A stretch of DNA of 64,000 nt from the NCBI RefSeq assembly GCF_003171515.1, contig NC_089391.1, positions 3,038,001 through 3,102,000 of the forward strand, in the 5' to 3' direction. Origin of the DNA: Pyrenophora tritici-repentis (Eukaryota; Ascomycota; Dothideomycetes; Pleosporales; Pleosporaceae). Every line of letters starts with the position of its first letter. Within the stretch, counting starts at the first letter, position 1. Shown piece after piece: positions 12,305-22,950 of this stretch. The notes under the pieces were generated by a model that saw only the letters and a list, made by a program, of their open reading frames with translations, was not told the origin of the DNA and searched no databases. The translations under genes and the position numbers were made by a program.

Positions 12305-12972
12305 CTAGCTTTTCCCTGCCGTCGCTATCACCGGTCCACCTGTCAGTTCCTTTCTCTCCCGCCACAAATTCACAAGCGGCAAAAACAGTTTCTGTTGTCC
12401 TTCTGGTAAAGGTTTCCCGCTGTCTTCAGCAGTTGCCTGCGCACCTGCCCATTCCCACATTGTAGACCAGTGTGTCCAGGTCCAGGGGCTGGATTTTGTG
12501 GGCTCCATCGTCTGCTACATGATTAGAAAGGGTGTTTGTTTGAAATCGTGCGGGGAGTGAATTATGTGAACAAGCCAAATAGTAAAAGAGAATGCATAGA
12601 TAGGCAGGAAACATACAACAGGCACACCATCCCCCCCCAACAATTTCACAAACCACAAAAATCGTCACATAATGCTTCCCCGCCCCATCACCCCCTCCCT
12701 CGGCGGGAAAAACATCATTCGTCGCCGTCAGGAATCGTACCTTACCCACTTCCAACCCCGTTTCTTCTTTCACCTCGCGAATTGCGGTTTCAGAAAAGGA
12801 TTCCCCCGTGCTCGAGGTGGCCACCGGGGAGTTGTAGGGTGCCGGCGCCGTGGGAAGAGAGGCGGGTTGATGTTAGGATTGATGGGGTGGTGTTTGGGAG
12901 GGAGGCAGGGGAGAGGATGATGGCTGCTACGCCGACTTTGGGGCGGGAGGATGGTGGGGGTAGTTGGGACAT
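12305..12972 (-). pseudogene. Nudix hydrolase, disrupted by two G-tract frameshifts (or sequence errors)
   Basis: The ATG at 12972 opens RPKVGVAAIILSP and leads into LQLPGGHLEHG, the start of a Nudix box, but the frame then hits a stop. One frame over, the sequence continues with ESFSETAIREVKEETGLEVG and FLTATNDV, then GKHYVTIFVV. Dropping one G from the five-G run (C run at 12803-12807 on the plus strand) restores a perfect GX5EX7REUXEEXGU signature. A second +1 is needed in the eight-G run (12631-12638). With both corrected, exon 1 (12972..12617) is 118 codons and splices in phase to exon 2 (12511..12305), which encodes MEPTKSSPWTWTHW and KLFLPLVNLWRERKEL. Family members hydrolyse nucleoside diphosphate-linked substrates; the substrate is unknown here. 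Either the gene is dead or the assembly has homopolymer errors. Confidence 0.8.
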
Positions 12973-13375
12973 TTTGATGTGTAGAGAGAAGAGGTGATGG
13001 GGGTGAATGGGTTGTGAGGTTTGTATGGTGGAGTGACGCTAGTACTTATGGGGTTAGCGTGGGGCTATGCACCGGTTGTGGGTAAAGTGTGATATGGAGA
13101 TAGGTGGAGGATAGAAAGTTGATATTGTATCGGACACGTTGATGGAGCGAATATAGTTTTCTCTATTCATAAAGCAAAATAACACCTAGAGGGCCCAGAG
13201 TACAACAATACACGCCCACAAATTACTACAATCCTCCTCCTTCAACAGCGTATTGAGGTGCAATAGGCTCCCAAACTATAGTAAAAGATCCCTACACATC
13301 TCGATGCTACATATTACATAAGACTCAGTACAGTTATTCACCGGACCAGTGACACTGCAATCCCAAACACCAAAA
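12973..13375. other. Intergenic stretch, no gene seen
   Basis: Upstream region of the Nudix gene and 3' region of the lysozyme-like gene, both on the minus strand. Nothing recognisable is coded here. Confidence 0.5.
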
Positions 13376-14125
13376 TCACAATCTCACGCTCGCATTATCA
13401 CACCCAGTCTTCCCGTCTCGGCTGTACATGCCGCCAACAAGCCAATTCGCAACATCGCTGGCATAGCAAGGCGTGCTTCCCACACCCATATCCATGGACG
13501 TGACGCCGGCGCCGGGGTTGTAGCGGCGAGCAGCTTTATAGTACTTTGTCGCGCCCTCATCATTGAACGCACTCAGTGCGTCTCTCAAATTCATACCCAA
13601 ACCCCGTCCCATGGTGCCTTCGTTGATCATATCACCGATCATGTTATTCGGGCACTGTGACATGGGCTCCGCGTTGGAAGGATGGCAGCTAGCATGTCCA
13701 GCTGTCTGCATGAGTCCTGGGTTCTGGTTTCCAGCATACTCGGTGGTAGGCGCGCGAACACAGTCTCGACTTTCCTGCATGATGATTACGAGGATGAACT
13801 CGGCGGGAATGGAGGACTTGGTTGCGGTGGATAGGATGGAGGATCGCGAGGCCAGAGACTCGGTGGGTGTGTTATTTGGACCCCAGCCGTTGTTGTAGCA
13901 CGAGTTACCGATTTGAGGGAGGGCTACGAGCCAGGCGTCGTCGAAAGGGAGCCAGTCTTCTTGGGCAGGCCAGCCGGCTGAGGGCGAGCCATCGTCTCTG
14001 AAAACTCTGTACCAGGGGATGAGTGGGAAGCCGTCGCCCTGGAATGGTCTGTGCCAAGGGCTGAGTGGGAGGGCGAGGGAGGGTGTGAGGAGGAGGGTGG
14101 TGATGAGAGTCCGGACAAGAGACAT
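13376..14125 (-). CDS. Secreted lysozyme-like (GH23/SLT-type fold) protein
   Basis: Single-exon frame of 249 residues. The N-terminus (MSLVRTLITTLLLTPSLALP) is a clear signal peptide. The central part reads IPAEFILVIIMQESRDCVRA, then GNQNPGLMQTAGHASC. The E-S-R context after a hydrophobic helix, followed by a Gly-Leu-Met-Gln motif, matches the catalytic Glu region of soluble lytic transglycosylase/goose-lysozyme folds (GH23-like). The protein has seven or more Cys in the mature part (NSCYNNGW, RDCVRA, ASCHPS, SQCPNN, TPCYAS, TGCDNA), consistent with disulfide bonding outside the cell. A role against bacterial peptidoglycan is a reasonable inference, but activity and substrate are not shown. 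It is divergent from the tRNA transglycosylase gene, with 1.16 kb between the two starts. Confidence 0.72.
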   Translation of the reverse strand: MSLVRTLITTLLLTPSLALPLSPWHRPFQGDGFPLIPWYRVFRDDGSPSAGWPAQEDWLPFDDAWLVALPQIGNSCYNNGWGPNNTPTESLASRSSILSTATKSSIPAEFILVIIMQESRDCVRAPTTEYAGNQNPGLMQTAGHASCHPSNAEPMSQCPNNMIGDMINEGTMGRGLGMNLRDALSAFNDEGATKYYKAARRYNPGAGVTSMDMGVGSTPCYASDVANWLVGGMYSRDGKTGCDNASVRL

Positions 14126-15285
14126 GGTTGTTTGTTTAGGGTGGGGATACGAGAGTATAGTGTTGTGTGGATAGCTCGATATGCTTTTTTCTGGAAGAAG
14201 ATATACTCTTGGTTTGCAGGCTTGACTGTCGTAGTACTCTGTGATACATTATATTCTTCTTGAGTGTCGGGTTTAGAAAGGGAATTCATACTTTTTGAGA
14301 ACTTACAAATTCTTAGCTTGCATGCGAGGACATTCGTACCATAGTACAATTGTCCACACTAGAACGACTCCCATATCCACCGCTCCCAAACAATTACAGT
14401 GGATCACTTCAGAAGCGATCGCTTGCACAATAATGCGAAAATCTGATTGGAGCCATATTAGAAAACCACTCACCAAGCAGTTATCTCGTTTCATAGAGGT
14501 GTCGCTGATAGCTTCCCTGAACTGTGATACAGTCGGCCCAGGATCTTACCCAAGACTACCGCTTCCAGATAACTTCCAAGAAGATTAAAGCGACGCCCCA
14601 AATCCAACATTGGAGTCTCACTTAATACCTGGACTGAGATAGTAATCTCCGGCTCATACCGCGGCACTGGCTGTTCTGGGAAGTGTTGCATAGATGGGTG
14701 ATGCAAATCACATCGCAGACGTGGTATCTGAGAAACTCCAACGACGGAGATTCTGCGTGGTTCCATTCCGGATAAACTATTGCTTGATTGAGAAATGAAG
14801 TGCATGTATTGTAATATTGTAACTTCTTTTGTGACATAGAGAGTCGTGCGCACTTGGTATCATGGTACAGTCCAGAAGCGAACCAAACTTCAGCTACAAA
14901 AATGCTGCGAAATGATTGCATTCCCCGGAAGGAAGTAAAACCTCAAATTTAAAGAACTGAATACTGGTGATGTAGTCCACTGTTACATGGCTCCTGCGTA
15001 TCATGGTAGGAATGCTTTACCTGGAAAAGTAGGTGTGGCTGTCCAGAGATGGTTTGGTCAAAATACCGAGATTCTGAGGCAGTTCATGTTACCTAAGACT
15101 AGATCAGCCGTGCGGAATTTCTGGCTTTTTGAATCGTGATGATATCAATTAGAGTTGCGGCTGACGTGATTGAGGGAGATTGTCGAGAGCGGAAGATTGA
15201 CGTCCGTCGCGCTAAGCGAATGGGCCGCACCCGCCTTCTCGGTGTCACGATCGGCTGAAGACGCGATCTATTTCCCGAACCCATC
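14126..15285. other. Divergent intergenic region, no gene seen
   Basis: Shared upstream region of the lysozyme-like gene and the tRNA-guanine transglycosylase gene. Short open frames on the minus strand (14303-14921) have no family signature and are treated as chance. Confidence 0.5.
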
Positions 15286-16813
15286 ATGGCGCCCGTGTCA
15301 ATGCCGTCAGCGCTCACTTTTGAGCTCCTGGGAAAATGCTCAGTAGGGGGTACCCAGATTATTCAGTTTGCAATGATTAACATAGCCAGGTCACGAGGGC
15401 GCGTGCTGCAACATTGCACTTGCCGCATGGCCCAGTGCCCCTCCCCATCTTCATGCCTGTCGCGACTCAAGCCTCACTCAAGGGCCTCACACCGGACCAA
15501 CTAGAAGACCAAGGATGTCGGCTATGCTTAAACAATACCTACCACTTGTATGGAAGCCCTCTCACTTACATGCCAGCCAATGCTGACATGTAGGAGAGGT
15601 CTTAAGCCGGGCCAGGCAACCCTCGATGCAATAGGCGGCGCGCATAAGCTCCAGTCATGGCCACACAATATCCTCACAGGTGCCAGCTAAACAAGATGTT
15701 TGGAAAAAGAGACGGAAGTGCTGACTGCTGCAGATAGTGGTGGGTGGGTGATGCTTCCAACTTCCTCCCAGAACGATCTCCAGCTGACGCAAATGCCAGC
15801 TTCCAGATGGTGTCGCTACTCAAACTCGCAAAAGTGACGGAAGAAGGTGTGCGCTTTCTCAGCCCTCATGATGGCTCGCCCATGTTGCTCACGCCCGAAC
15901 ACTCCATCTCTCTCCAAAACTCAATCGGCTCAGATATCATCATGCAATTGGATGACGTTATTGCTACGACCTCGCCTGACCATGCGCGCATGAAGGAGGC
16001 CATGGAGCGTTCAGTTCGCTGGTTAGACCGATGTATACAGGCACACAAGTACCCGGAGCGACAAAACCTATTCTGCATCATTCAAGGAGGGCTTGATCTT
16101 GAGATGCGGAGAGAGTGTACCGCCGAGATGGTCGCCCGAGATACGCCAGGAATCGCTATCGGGGGACTTTCTGGTGGTGAGGAGAAAGAATCATATTGCA
16201 ACGTCGTCAAGACATGCACCGAGTTACTACCTGAGAAGAAACCACGCTATGTCATGGGCGTTGTACGTAGAACTCCATGTGCAACAGCGAATGACGCGCT
16301 GACTAGCCCAGGGCTACCCCGAAGACTTGGTTGTCTCTGTTGCACTCGGTGCAGACATGTTCGATTGTGTATGGCCCACTAGAACCGCCGTAAGCCTCTA
16401 CTACCCCCTCCTCTCCATTCATACTGACTAAACAGCGTTTTGGCAATGCCATCACCGCCCGTGGCACCGTTAACCTCCGTAACGCCATGTACTCCGAAGA
16501 CTTTGGTCCGATCGAAGAAGGCTGCAACTGCACTTGTTGCCGCCCCATCTCCGAAGGCGGCCTCGGTATCACACGCGCATACGTCTACCATGTCACTGCC
16601 AAAGAAACTGCTGGAGCACATCTCCTCACCATGCATAATGTGCATTACCAGTTGAACCTGATGAGGCTGGTGAGAGACGCTATCACGGAGGATCAATATC
16701 CGCAGTTTGTAAAGGGGTTCTTTAGTAAGCTGTACAGTGGAGACAAGGAAAACTATCCAAAGTGGGCTGTGGATGCGCTAAAGGGCGTGGGTGTAGATTT
16801 GTGGATCGATTGA
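15286..16813 (+). CDS. QTRT1: Queuine tRNA-ribosyltransferase catalytic subunit (eukaryotic TGT)
   Basis: Spliced model in seven exons: join(15286..15342,15390..15547,15597..15679,15734..15743,15800..16262,16312..16389,16436..16813), 408 residues, close to the family's usual 400 or so. Exon 4 is only 10 bp and supplies the D-S-G-G of ILTDSGGFQMVS, the catalytic Asp (about residue 100) loop. Other landmarks are [59 protein letters not shown], the second catalytic Asp in [17 protein letters not shown], and the zinc ligands CNCTCC with a downstream His in [10 protein letters not shown]. The enzyme exchanges guanine-34 for queuine in tRNAs with GUN anticodons, together with QTRT2. All seven junctions keep frame. 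Confidence 0.93.
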
Positions 16814-17072
16814 GACTGGACTGGTACGGAGTTGTGAACTATGAGAACTAAGTGTCCTTTTTGTTCTTACTTTTCGAGGAGGTGGGATGCGTATTTTCAT
16901 AAAACTCCTTCGCCAAACCAGCCTCCGCTCCTGACGATGACTTTATCATCATACGGTACTGTCTTTGCCATGAGGCTAGCCCTGACGCTTGACAAAGTAA
17001 TCCATCGGACCGCTCAACTTCTCTCTATTTACACCACTACCATAATCAATATCTCGGTAGATTACCCACATC

Positions 17073-18273
17073 ATGTCAGTGATTCTTGGCCGTCATCGTA
17101 TCTGCAAAGCTACTAGGACGGTCTCGACACTCGTCGGTCAATCCGGGCGCGAATATGTGCGCCGTGGAATACTGCAAAAGTATCACACCAAGCCGGAACT
17201 TAACATCCACCTCGGAAGGTAAAGCCTCCACATGCATAGATGTTGTTTTGCAAGCTCTTGAATAGACAAACTTGATTAACAATCATCCCCATTTCAGCTA
17301 CGATAGCAAGCTCTTCGTTCTCAAGCCTGTCTCTCAATCAATCTTTGATTTCTTGCAAGAGTTCAAAACCAAGTTTAATAACAACAACTAAATACGGAAC
17401 CATATAGACTACTACGACCAAAGAAATACTCTTATTTGTGAGTGCTACAGAACTAATCTATTTTCATTAGTTTCAAATTACCCTAAGCTCCCCGTAAAAG
17501 CAATATAGGCGATACTAAAGGAGGTCGGACTAGCATTAAACAATATACACACGAAGAATTAGATTTATCTAGGTACAATCCGCCAATTAATCTTTCATCG
17601 TCTGAAATTACTAGTCAGCTAACCAACAACTCTTAGATATAAAGCCCAACAACGTCTTCCTCAACTAGCATGTAGACAAGAGCAACGAATTCTAGTTAAG
17701 AAAGGTGATACTAGGCGACATAGACTGCGCTTTAAAACTAAAGGGCGATAAGCTTCTATCCTACAGAATTAGAAACGTTATGTGGCGCAGTCCACAAGGC
17801 TAACTTAGAAGACACGTAGGCAAACACTCTAAGATCTTCTCATTAGGGCTTCTAGTAATCCTGTCCCACCTTTAAGCTCTAAAGTCGCTGCTAATCATAC
17901 ACAGTGTTTCTACGTGATGACAGGCGTAGAATGGCTGCATCTAGATTACGAACAGCTCAAGCAAGAAGATACGGAGCCTGAACTGGCAATCCTGTATAAC
18001 CCACTAGCGGCATTTGGGCCGTTGCCGCACGAGCTTGTGAAGCATGTTGACGACGAAGAAGTGGGTGAAGTGTTGCAGGCCTTGTGGGATGAAGTTGCAG
18101 AAAATAGGAAGGCTTTACTGGACGAAACGTTACCAAGCTTCACGCAATGAACAAGTGATATGTTTCCTGATCTCGACGATGAGATAAAGAGCTTGGTGAT
18201 TAGGATGACGGATCTCGATCCGGCGAAAAGGGCGCCGATATCAGATATGGTCACGGACCCGTCCTTCGAATGA
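17073..18273 (+). pseudogene. Decayed serine/threonine protein kinase-like gene
   Basis: Exon 1 (17073-17218) is intact: MSVILGRHRICKATRTVSTL, then GQSGREYVRRGILQKYHTKP. An apparent intron (17219-17297) leads into SYDSKLFVLKPVSQ, then a stop. The catalytic-loop region across an intron at 17573-17636 reads K-N-stop-I-Y-L-D-I-K-P-N-N-V-F-L-N, where a Trp codon seems to have become TAG and the loop His codon TAT. Next come LGDIDCALKLKGD in place of the DFG region, and RNVMWRSPQG, with further stops. The C-lobe (from about 17920) is better kept: LAAFGPLPHELVKHVDDEEV, one stop, then PDLDDEIKSLVIRMTDLDPA. Stops and AT enrichment concentrate at 17300-17900. The kinase assignment is strong; the gene cannot make a full product. 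Confidence 0.85.
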
Positions 18274-18956
18274 CTGTGGTAAATAGCCTACAAGAGAAAT
18301 ATTGGGGTTGTAGGAGGACGTGGATAGGACTGGTGCTGGACACGATCGATTAGACGTATATCTCCTAGGAAAAGAGACTATTATCTGTTGTATTATGGTA
18401 TCTCCTAGAGCTGGCCTGCGACTCCCGCTTCCAAAACAAACAAAATCACAGCTACAACGCGACCCTTGTCCGAGATCGAACGTTTCCCCCCTCCTTGATC
18501 TTTCTGCCGTAACATGTAGACCTTTAGTTCCTTAATTTTTCCACAATGTAGCATATTCTCTATAACATCTGAAGAGGAGCGTATGGTACGGTGAAGTGGC
18601 TGCGTAGTAGCCCAAGTTATCAAGCGCAATCGTGGTAATAGGTAGAGTTTTCGGATTACCAAAGTATGATGGCGGTACTGTACAGTGCATACAAAAAATA
18701 CTATCTATCTCTCCGGTACAGCAACTAACTTCAAGTATGAAAACAAATGGCGACAGTTCAAACAAATGGCCAATGAGTATATAACTGTGTGGTGAGGATT
18801 TCGGCGTTAAGTTGGCGACTACAAGACAAGAATGAAAGGTATTACGGTATCTTAAGATGCTAGCACACTAAGCTATCTCCATCCATTCATGAACCTCCTA
18901 GCCGAAAGACTACCATCCCTCCATCATCCCCTTCATTCAAACACCCTTCACCCCCC
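18274..18956. other. Intergenic stretch, no gene seen
   Basis: Convergent gap between the kinase relic and the FAD monooxygenase. No coding signature and no clear repeat. Confidence 0.5.
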
Positions 18957-20294
18957 TCATAATCCGGTGGACACCACGCCGTCGTACTCCCAAACGCGGG
19001 AAACAACCTCCCCACCAACCCACTCAACCCCTGCACAAACCTGCTCGCCAGCACACCCGTAACAGCATTCAGCACCTTGATCCCCCCACACCGACTGCGG
19101 ATTCGCAATCTGCGGCGCACCCGGAACAAGCTTCTGCGCCTTATCCACAAAACCCCTTGTGACGCGTTCGTACTCCCTCAGTGCAGCAGGAATATCATGT
19201 AGCGACTTTGCCACCTCACCAGCGAGAACATAAGATCCTACAATCGCCGCTGCGGTGCCGACGCCGGAGATGGGACTGGGACAATACGCTGCATCACCGA
19301 CGACAACGCAGCAGCCTTTGCTCCACTGTGGCATCCGTACTTGCGCTATCTGCTGCATGTAGAAGTCATCTGCTTTCTTCATGGCTGCAAGACACCGATC
19401 GGTCTGGTACCCCGCACCTTGGAATTCACGTTCGAACCATGCTTGCTGCTGTTCTCTGGTGCCCGTGCGTAGTAAACCGTCAATCTCATCGAAGCGAGAG
19501 AGGTTTTTATCCGTCACGGAGAGGTAGGCGCGCTGGGTACCGTAGGGGTCAGGTCGCAGGAGGAACAAACGACCACCGGGGGCGTTGTACCATTGTGCGT
19601 ATTCGTTGTCGATGGGGTCGCGGGGCATAGTGAAGAGAGCGGAGTATTGGCCTAGTCTGTGCAAGTAATCGTCATTTTTGGGTCCGTGGCCGAAGACAAG
19701 ACGCCGGGTTCGTGACATCTGGCCGTCTGCGCCGATGACGAGGTCGTAGGTTGAAGGAGGTAGATGGCTGTTTTTGAAGGTCACTTCTGCGGTCGTGGAG
19801 CTGCCGGGAGTGTCGACTTGGGTGATTGAAGTTATCATTTCGTCGAAGATGTAGGTTACATTACGGAGGGACTTTGTGGCGTTGAAGAAAATTTCAGCGA
19901 TGTCGCCGCGGAGGATTTCGTACTCGGATGTTGCTGGTTGAGTTTGTTAGGTTGAGTCCTTCTGTGAGAGGGGGCAGGGAATCTTACCACTCTGTCTCTC
20001 CTCTTCGCCTGTCTTTGGGAACAACGCTTTACGCTTAGTATCGAGATACACAAATTCCATGCCCATCTCTGTTGTATTCTTCTCCAAAACCTTGTCTAGC
20101 AACCCCATCTTTTTCACAATTGGTATGCATGCTGAGCGAAGGTCGACAGCTTGTCCACCGAGTCGTGGTACAGGCGAGCGTTCGATAATGGTAATTTGAG
20201 CCATAGGAAGAAAGCAGTGTAGCCAGTAGGCACAAGAAGGGCCACAGATACCGGATCCAGAGATGAGGATATTAAGAGGTTTTGTTGACGTCAT
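18957..20294 (-). CDS. FAD-dependent monooxygenase (PHBH/TetX-like), C-terminus altered by a likely frameshift
   Basis: As written, complement(join(18957..19933,19988..20294)), 427 residues. The N-terminal ILISGSGICGPSCAYWL is the GxGxxG dinucleotide-binding motif of flavoprotein hydroxylases, followed by ITIIERSPVPRLGGQAVDLR, the DG motif in YDLVIGADGQMSRTRR, and the second FAD motif CCVVVGDAAYCPSPISGVGT. Such enzymes hydroxylate aromatic or polyketide substrates using NAD(P)H; the substrate is unknown. After NPQSVWG the frame turns into low-quality sequence, while the neighbouring frame carries IKVLNAVTGVLASRF, the tail expected of the family. Removing one G from the six-G run (C run 19082-19087 on plus) joins the two and moves the stop to 18887. 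No gene-cluster partner is seen nearby. Confidence 0.85.
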
Positions 20295-20335
20295 GTTGAA
20301 GGATGAGCTTCGCAGAGATGGAAGCGACGATTCAG

Positions 20336-20415
20336 GAGACAGGTGTGGTAAGAGACAGGTGTGGTAAGAGACAGGTGTGGTAAGAGACAGGTGTGGTAAG
20401 AGACAGGTGTGGTAA
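20336..20415. repeat. Five perfect tandem copies of a 16-bp unit
   Basis: The unit GAGACAGGTGTGGTAA is repeated five times without interruption or mismatch. The array ends 42 bp upstream of the monooxygenase start codon (minus strand, ATG at 20294), so it lies in the core promoter or 5' UTR of that gene. Perfect identity of all copies suggests recent expansion. Confidence 0.95.
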
Positions 20416-21270
20416 GAGGCACAAACAAGACAGATGAATATCCGAAAAAGGCCAAGCTCTTTCTAACCTCACAGTGAGAGAATTGGTTCAAAACGTAGGG
20501 AAGAGCGAAATAAAGCGACGACCGATGAAGATACAGCAAACCACCGTCCATACCTAACATATATATCCCTAAATACCAAACAAAAACATGATTTCGGCCC
20601 TTCTTTACATATCCATCTCCCTATGGCACGCTAAGCTACCTGCATCCCACGCCCAGACTCAGGCCCCGATATCACAGTGGTCGAGGGAACCTACAGATCG
20701 GTCGGAGCTCCCTGCATTGCATGCAAAAAACACCTCGCGCAGAGTACAAATGACATTATTAGACGCCTAATATGCGGTGATTGGTGACAGTTCCTGTCCT
20801 TACTGTTTTACAAGCTATAAAACTGAATGTCGGCGTGCGTATAGATCCGAGACCGTTACATAGGCCTCCCGTTAAGATGCGATTGGAAGCCTTCTGGCAG
20901 GGCTGCGGGGGAGATTCTGCCGGTGTGTGGGGTCGTGTCGCGTGGTGCAGGGGTGTGGGCGAAATTTTGCCGCGAGACGAGATCCAGGTCGATCACGGTG
21001 GAGAGTGGGACACATGTGCGCGCTCTAGACGTGTCCTATAACTTAGGCAACCCCTTTCTATTCGAATGCTGAGCGATGCTATGGTTTTGGATAGAGGAAC
21101 GGCACAGAGATCGAGATACTGAAAACAAGGCTGGTCACGCGTCCTGTGATTTATTGAACGACGAGACTTTATGTTTACAAGTTATACTGGCTAGGTATTG
21201 TACAACGGCCCTGGCTAAAGAGTGCCAGTGACATTAACTAGGTCATGCGATCAAAACAGATATTCGTCGA
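20416..21270. other. Intergenic stretch, no gene seen
   Basis: Upstream region of the FAD monooxygenase and 3' region of the aminopeptidase gene. Nothing recognisable is coded. Confidence 0.5.
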
Positions 21271-22950
21271 TTAAAGGACAAGTTTCGCGCCGTGGTATTT
21301 GACATCCTTCAGGTATGCGGTCGACTTTGCGGCAACCTCAATTTCGCGCTCGGGGAAGCCCTTGAGCGACCGTGCGTACGTGGCAACAGAGTGGGCGATG
21401 AGCTGTCGTTGTGTTAGCGGTGGCTCCCAATAGAAAGAAACGCAGCTTACCTTGGTGTTGACAACCCACGCAGTGACGTTCACGTTGCCGAGATCATCAC
21501 AAAGTTGATGGTAACATGGGTCATACCAATCTCCAGCCTTGCCGCCAAACATCTCAACCTCCTTCTCCGTCTTGATACCCTCGGCACCTGTTGCGATACC
21601 ACCACCGGGAATGCCGCTGCGGATGAACCCATCATAGTCGCTGCGACCATCGAAGGGGATAAAGGTATAGTTCAAGCCCTGGTCCTCGTACCACTTGATG
21701 TATAGATCACGGAGCTCTTCTGAGCCATGTGGGTTGACCGCGTTGGTGGCGTTGTAGATTTGATAGGCGAAGTTGGGGCTATTTGGTAAAGTCAGTATCC
21801 TTACAGAGCAGATAGTGTATCTGTCACTTACCTGGCCATCATGTCGTAGTCCATGAATAGACGGATCTTCTTGTTCTCCTTCTCAGATAGAGATGAGACA
21901 TAGTAGTCTGAACCGAGCAGACCCTCTTCTTCGGCAGCCCACCAAGCAAATCGAACGCAGTTACTGACGTTGAACTTGGTGAGTTGGGTGGCAACCTCGA
22001 GAAGTGACATGGTACCCGAGCCATCGTCGTTGATACCGGGGCCTTCTGTGACGCTGTCGCTGTGGGCACCCAACATGACACAGTTATCCGGATCACCCTC
22101 AGTTGTCTGAGCAATGATGTTGACCGTCAGGATCTGGCTGACCTCGGCATCTATGTAGGCAATAGCATCGACGCGCTCCTTGTTCCCGAGCTTCTTCAGT
22201 ATCGGCTCGGCCTCTTCGCCAGAGAGACCAAAGGTTGCAACGTGGTCTGGCGACGGTGTTCCAAGAGTACCGGAGACGGGATCCTTCTCGTAGTTGTATA
22301 CGACTGCAGCTACGGCGCCCTTGCGACCAGCATGCTCAGACTTGGTGCCGAACGGGCATACTCCACGCTTCACAAATGCAATATTGCCAGAGACTGAGTC
22401 AGGGTAATCAGATGCCTCACATCCCTCATTCTTCACAAACACAAGGTCGCCATGTACGGGCTCCTTGTCCTTGGTCGGTGGAGTTAGGCCCATGGGCGCT
22501 GCAGACTTGGGCACGCCATCACCAATGACCAGGCGAGATTCGAAGATGTGACCAGAAACGGCAGGGAAACTCTGGTTCGAGATTGTATAGTAGTCACCGA
22601 GCTCAAGAATGCTTTCGTAAATGTAGGATAGCGTCCCAAGATGACCTGCATGACGGTCAACATGGGAAGGAGCAAGACGCATACACAGGCATACCGGCAC
22701 TCCCGATAACTCTTGTGGGATGGTTGTATTCTGCTTCTCCAAGCTTGGCAATGTCAAACATCTTCTTCGCACGAGCCATCAGCCTGTCACCACTGACGAG
22801 GTCCTGCAGCTCGGTCGAGTTGACCAATGGTTTCGCGCCGTGGGCATGTCCGAGCGGACCCGCATTGCTGCTGGACGAAAGTAGGGGTATCTGAAGTGCG
22901 GTAGCGCTGGAGATGGCTGCGCATAAAGCGAAGCCGGAAAGGTAGACCAT
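21271..22950 (-). CDS. Secreted M28-family aminopeptidase with PA domain (aminopeptidase Y-like)
   Basis: Spliced model: complement(join(21271..21402,21451..21778,21832..22645,22695..22950)), 509 residues; the start is the ATG at 22950. A signal peptide (MVYLSGFALCAAISSATALQ) is followed by a short pro-region, then a protease-associated domain (GNIAFVKRGVCPFGTKSEHA, GAVAAVVYNYEKDP). The M28 catalytic domain shows the expected zinc ligands and active site: His and Asp in VMLGAHSDSV, Asp in GPGINDDGSGTMSL, the Glu pair in FAWWAAEEEGLLGSDYY, Asp in LFMDYDMMAR, and a C-terminal His in YDPCYHQLCDDLGN. It would release N-terminal amino acids from peptides, outside the cell or in the vacuole. Yeast Ape3 is vacuolar, so the site is uncertain. 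The start lies 1.3 kb from the divergent CAX gene. Confidence 0.92.
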
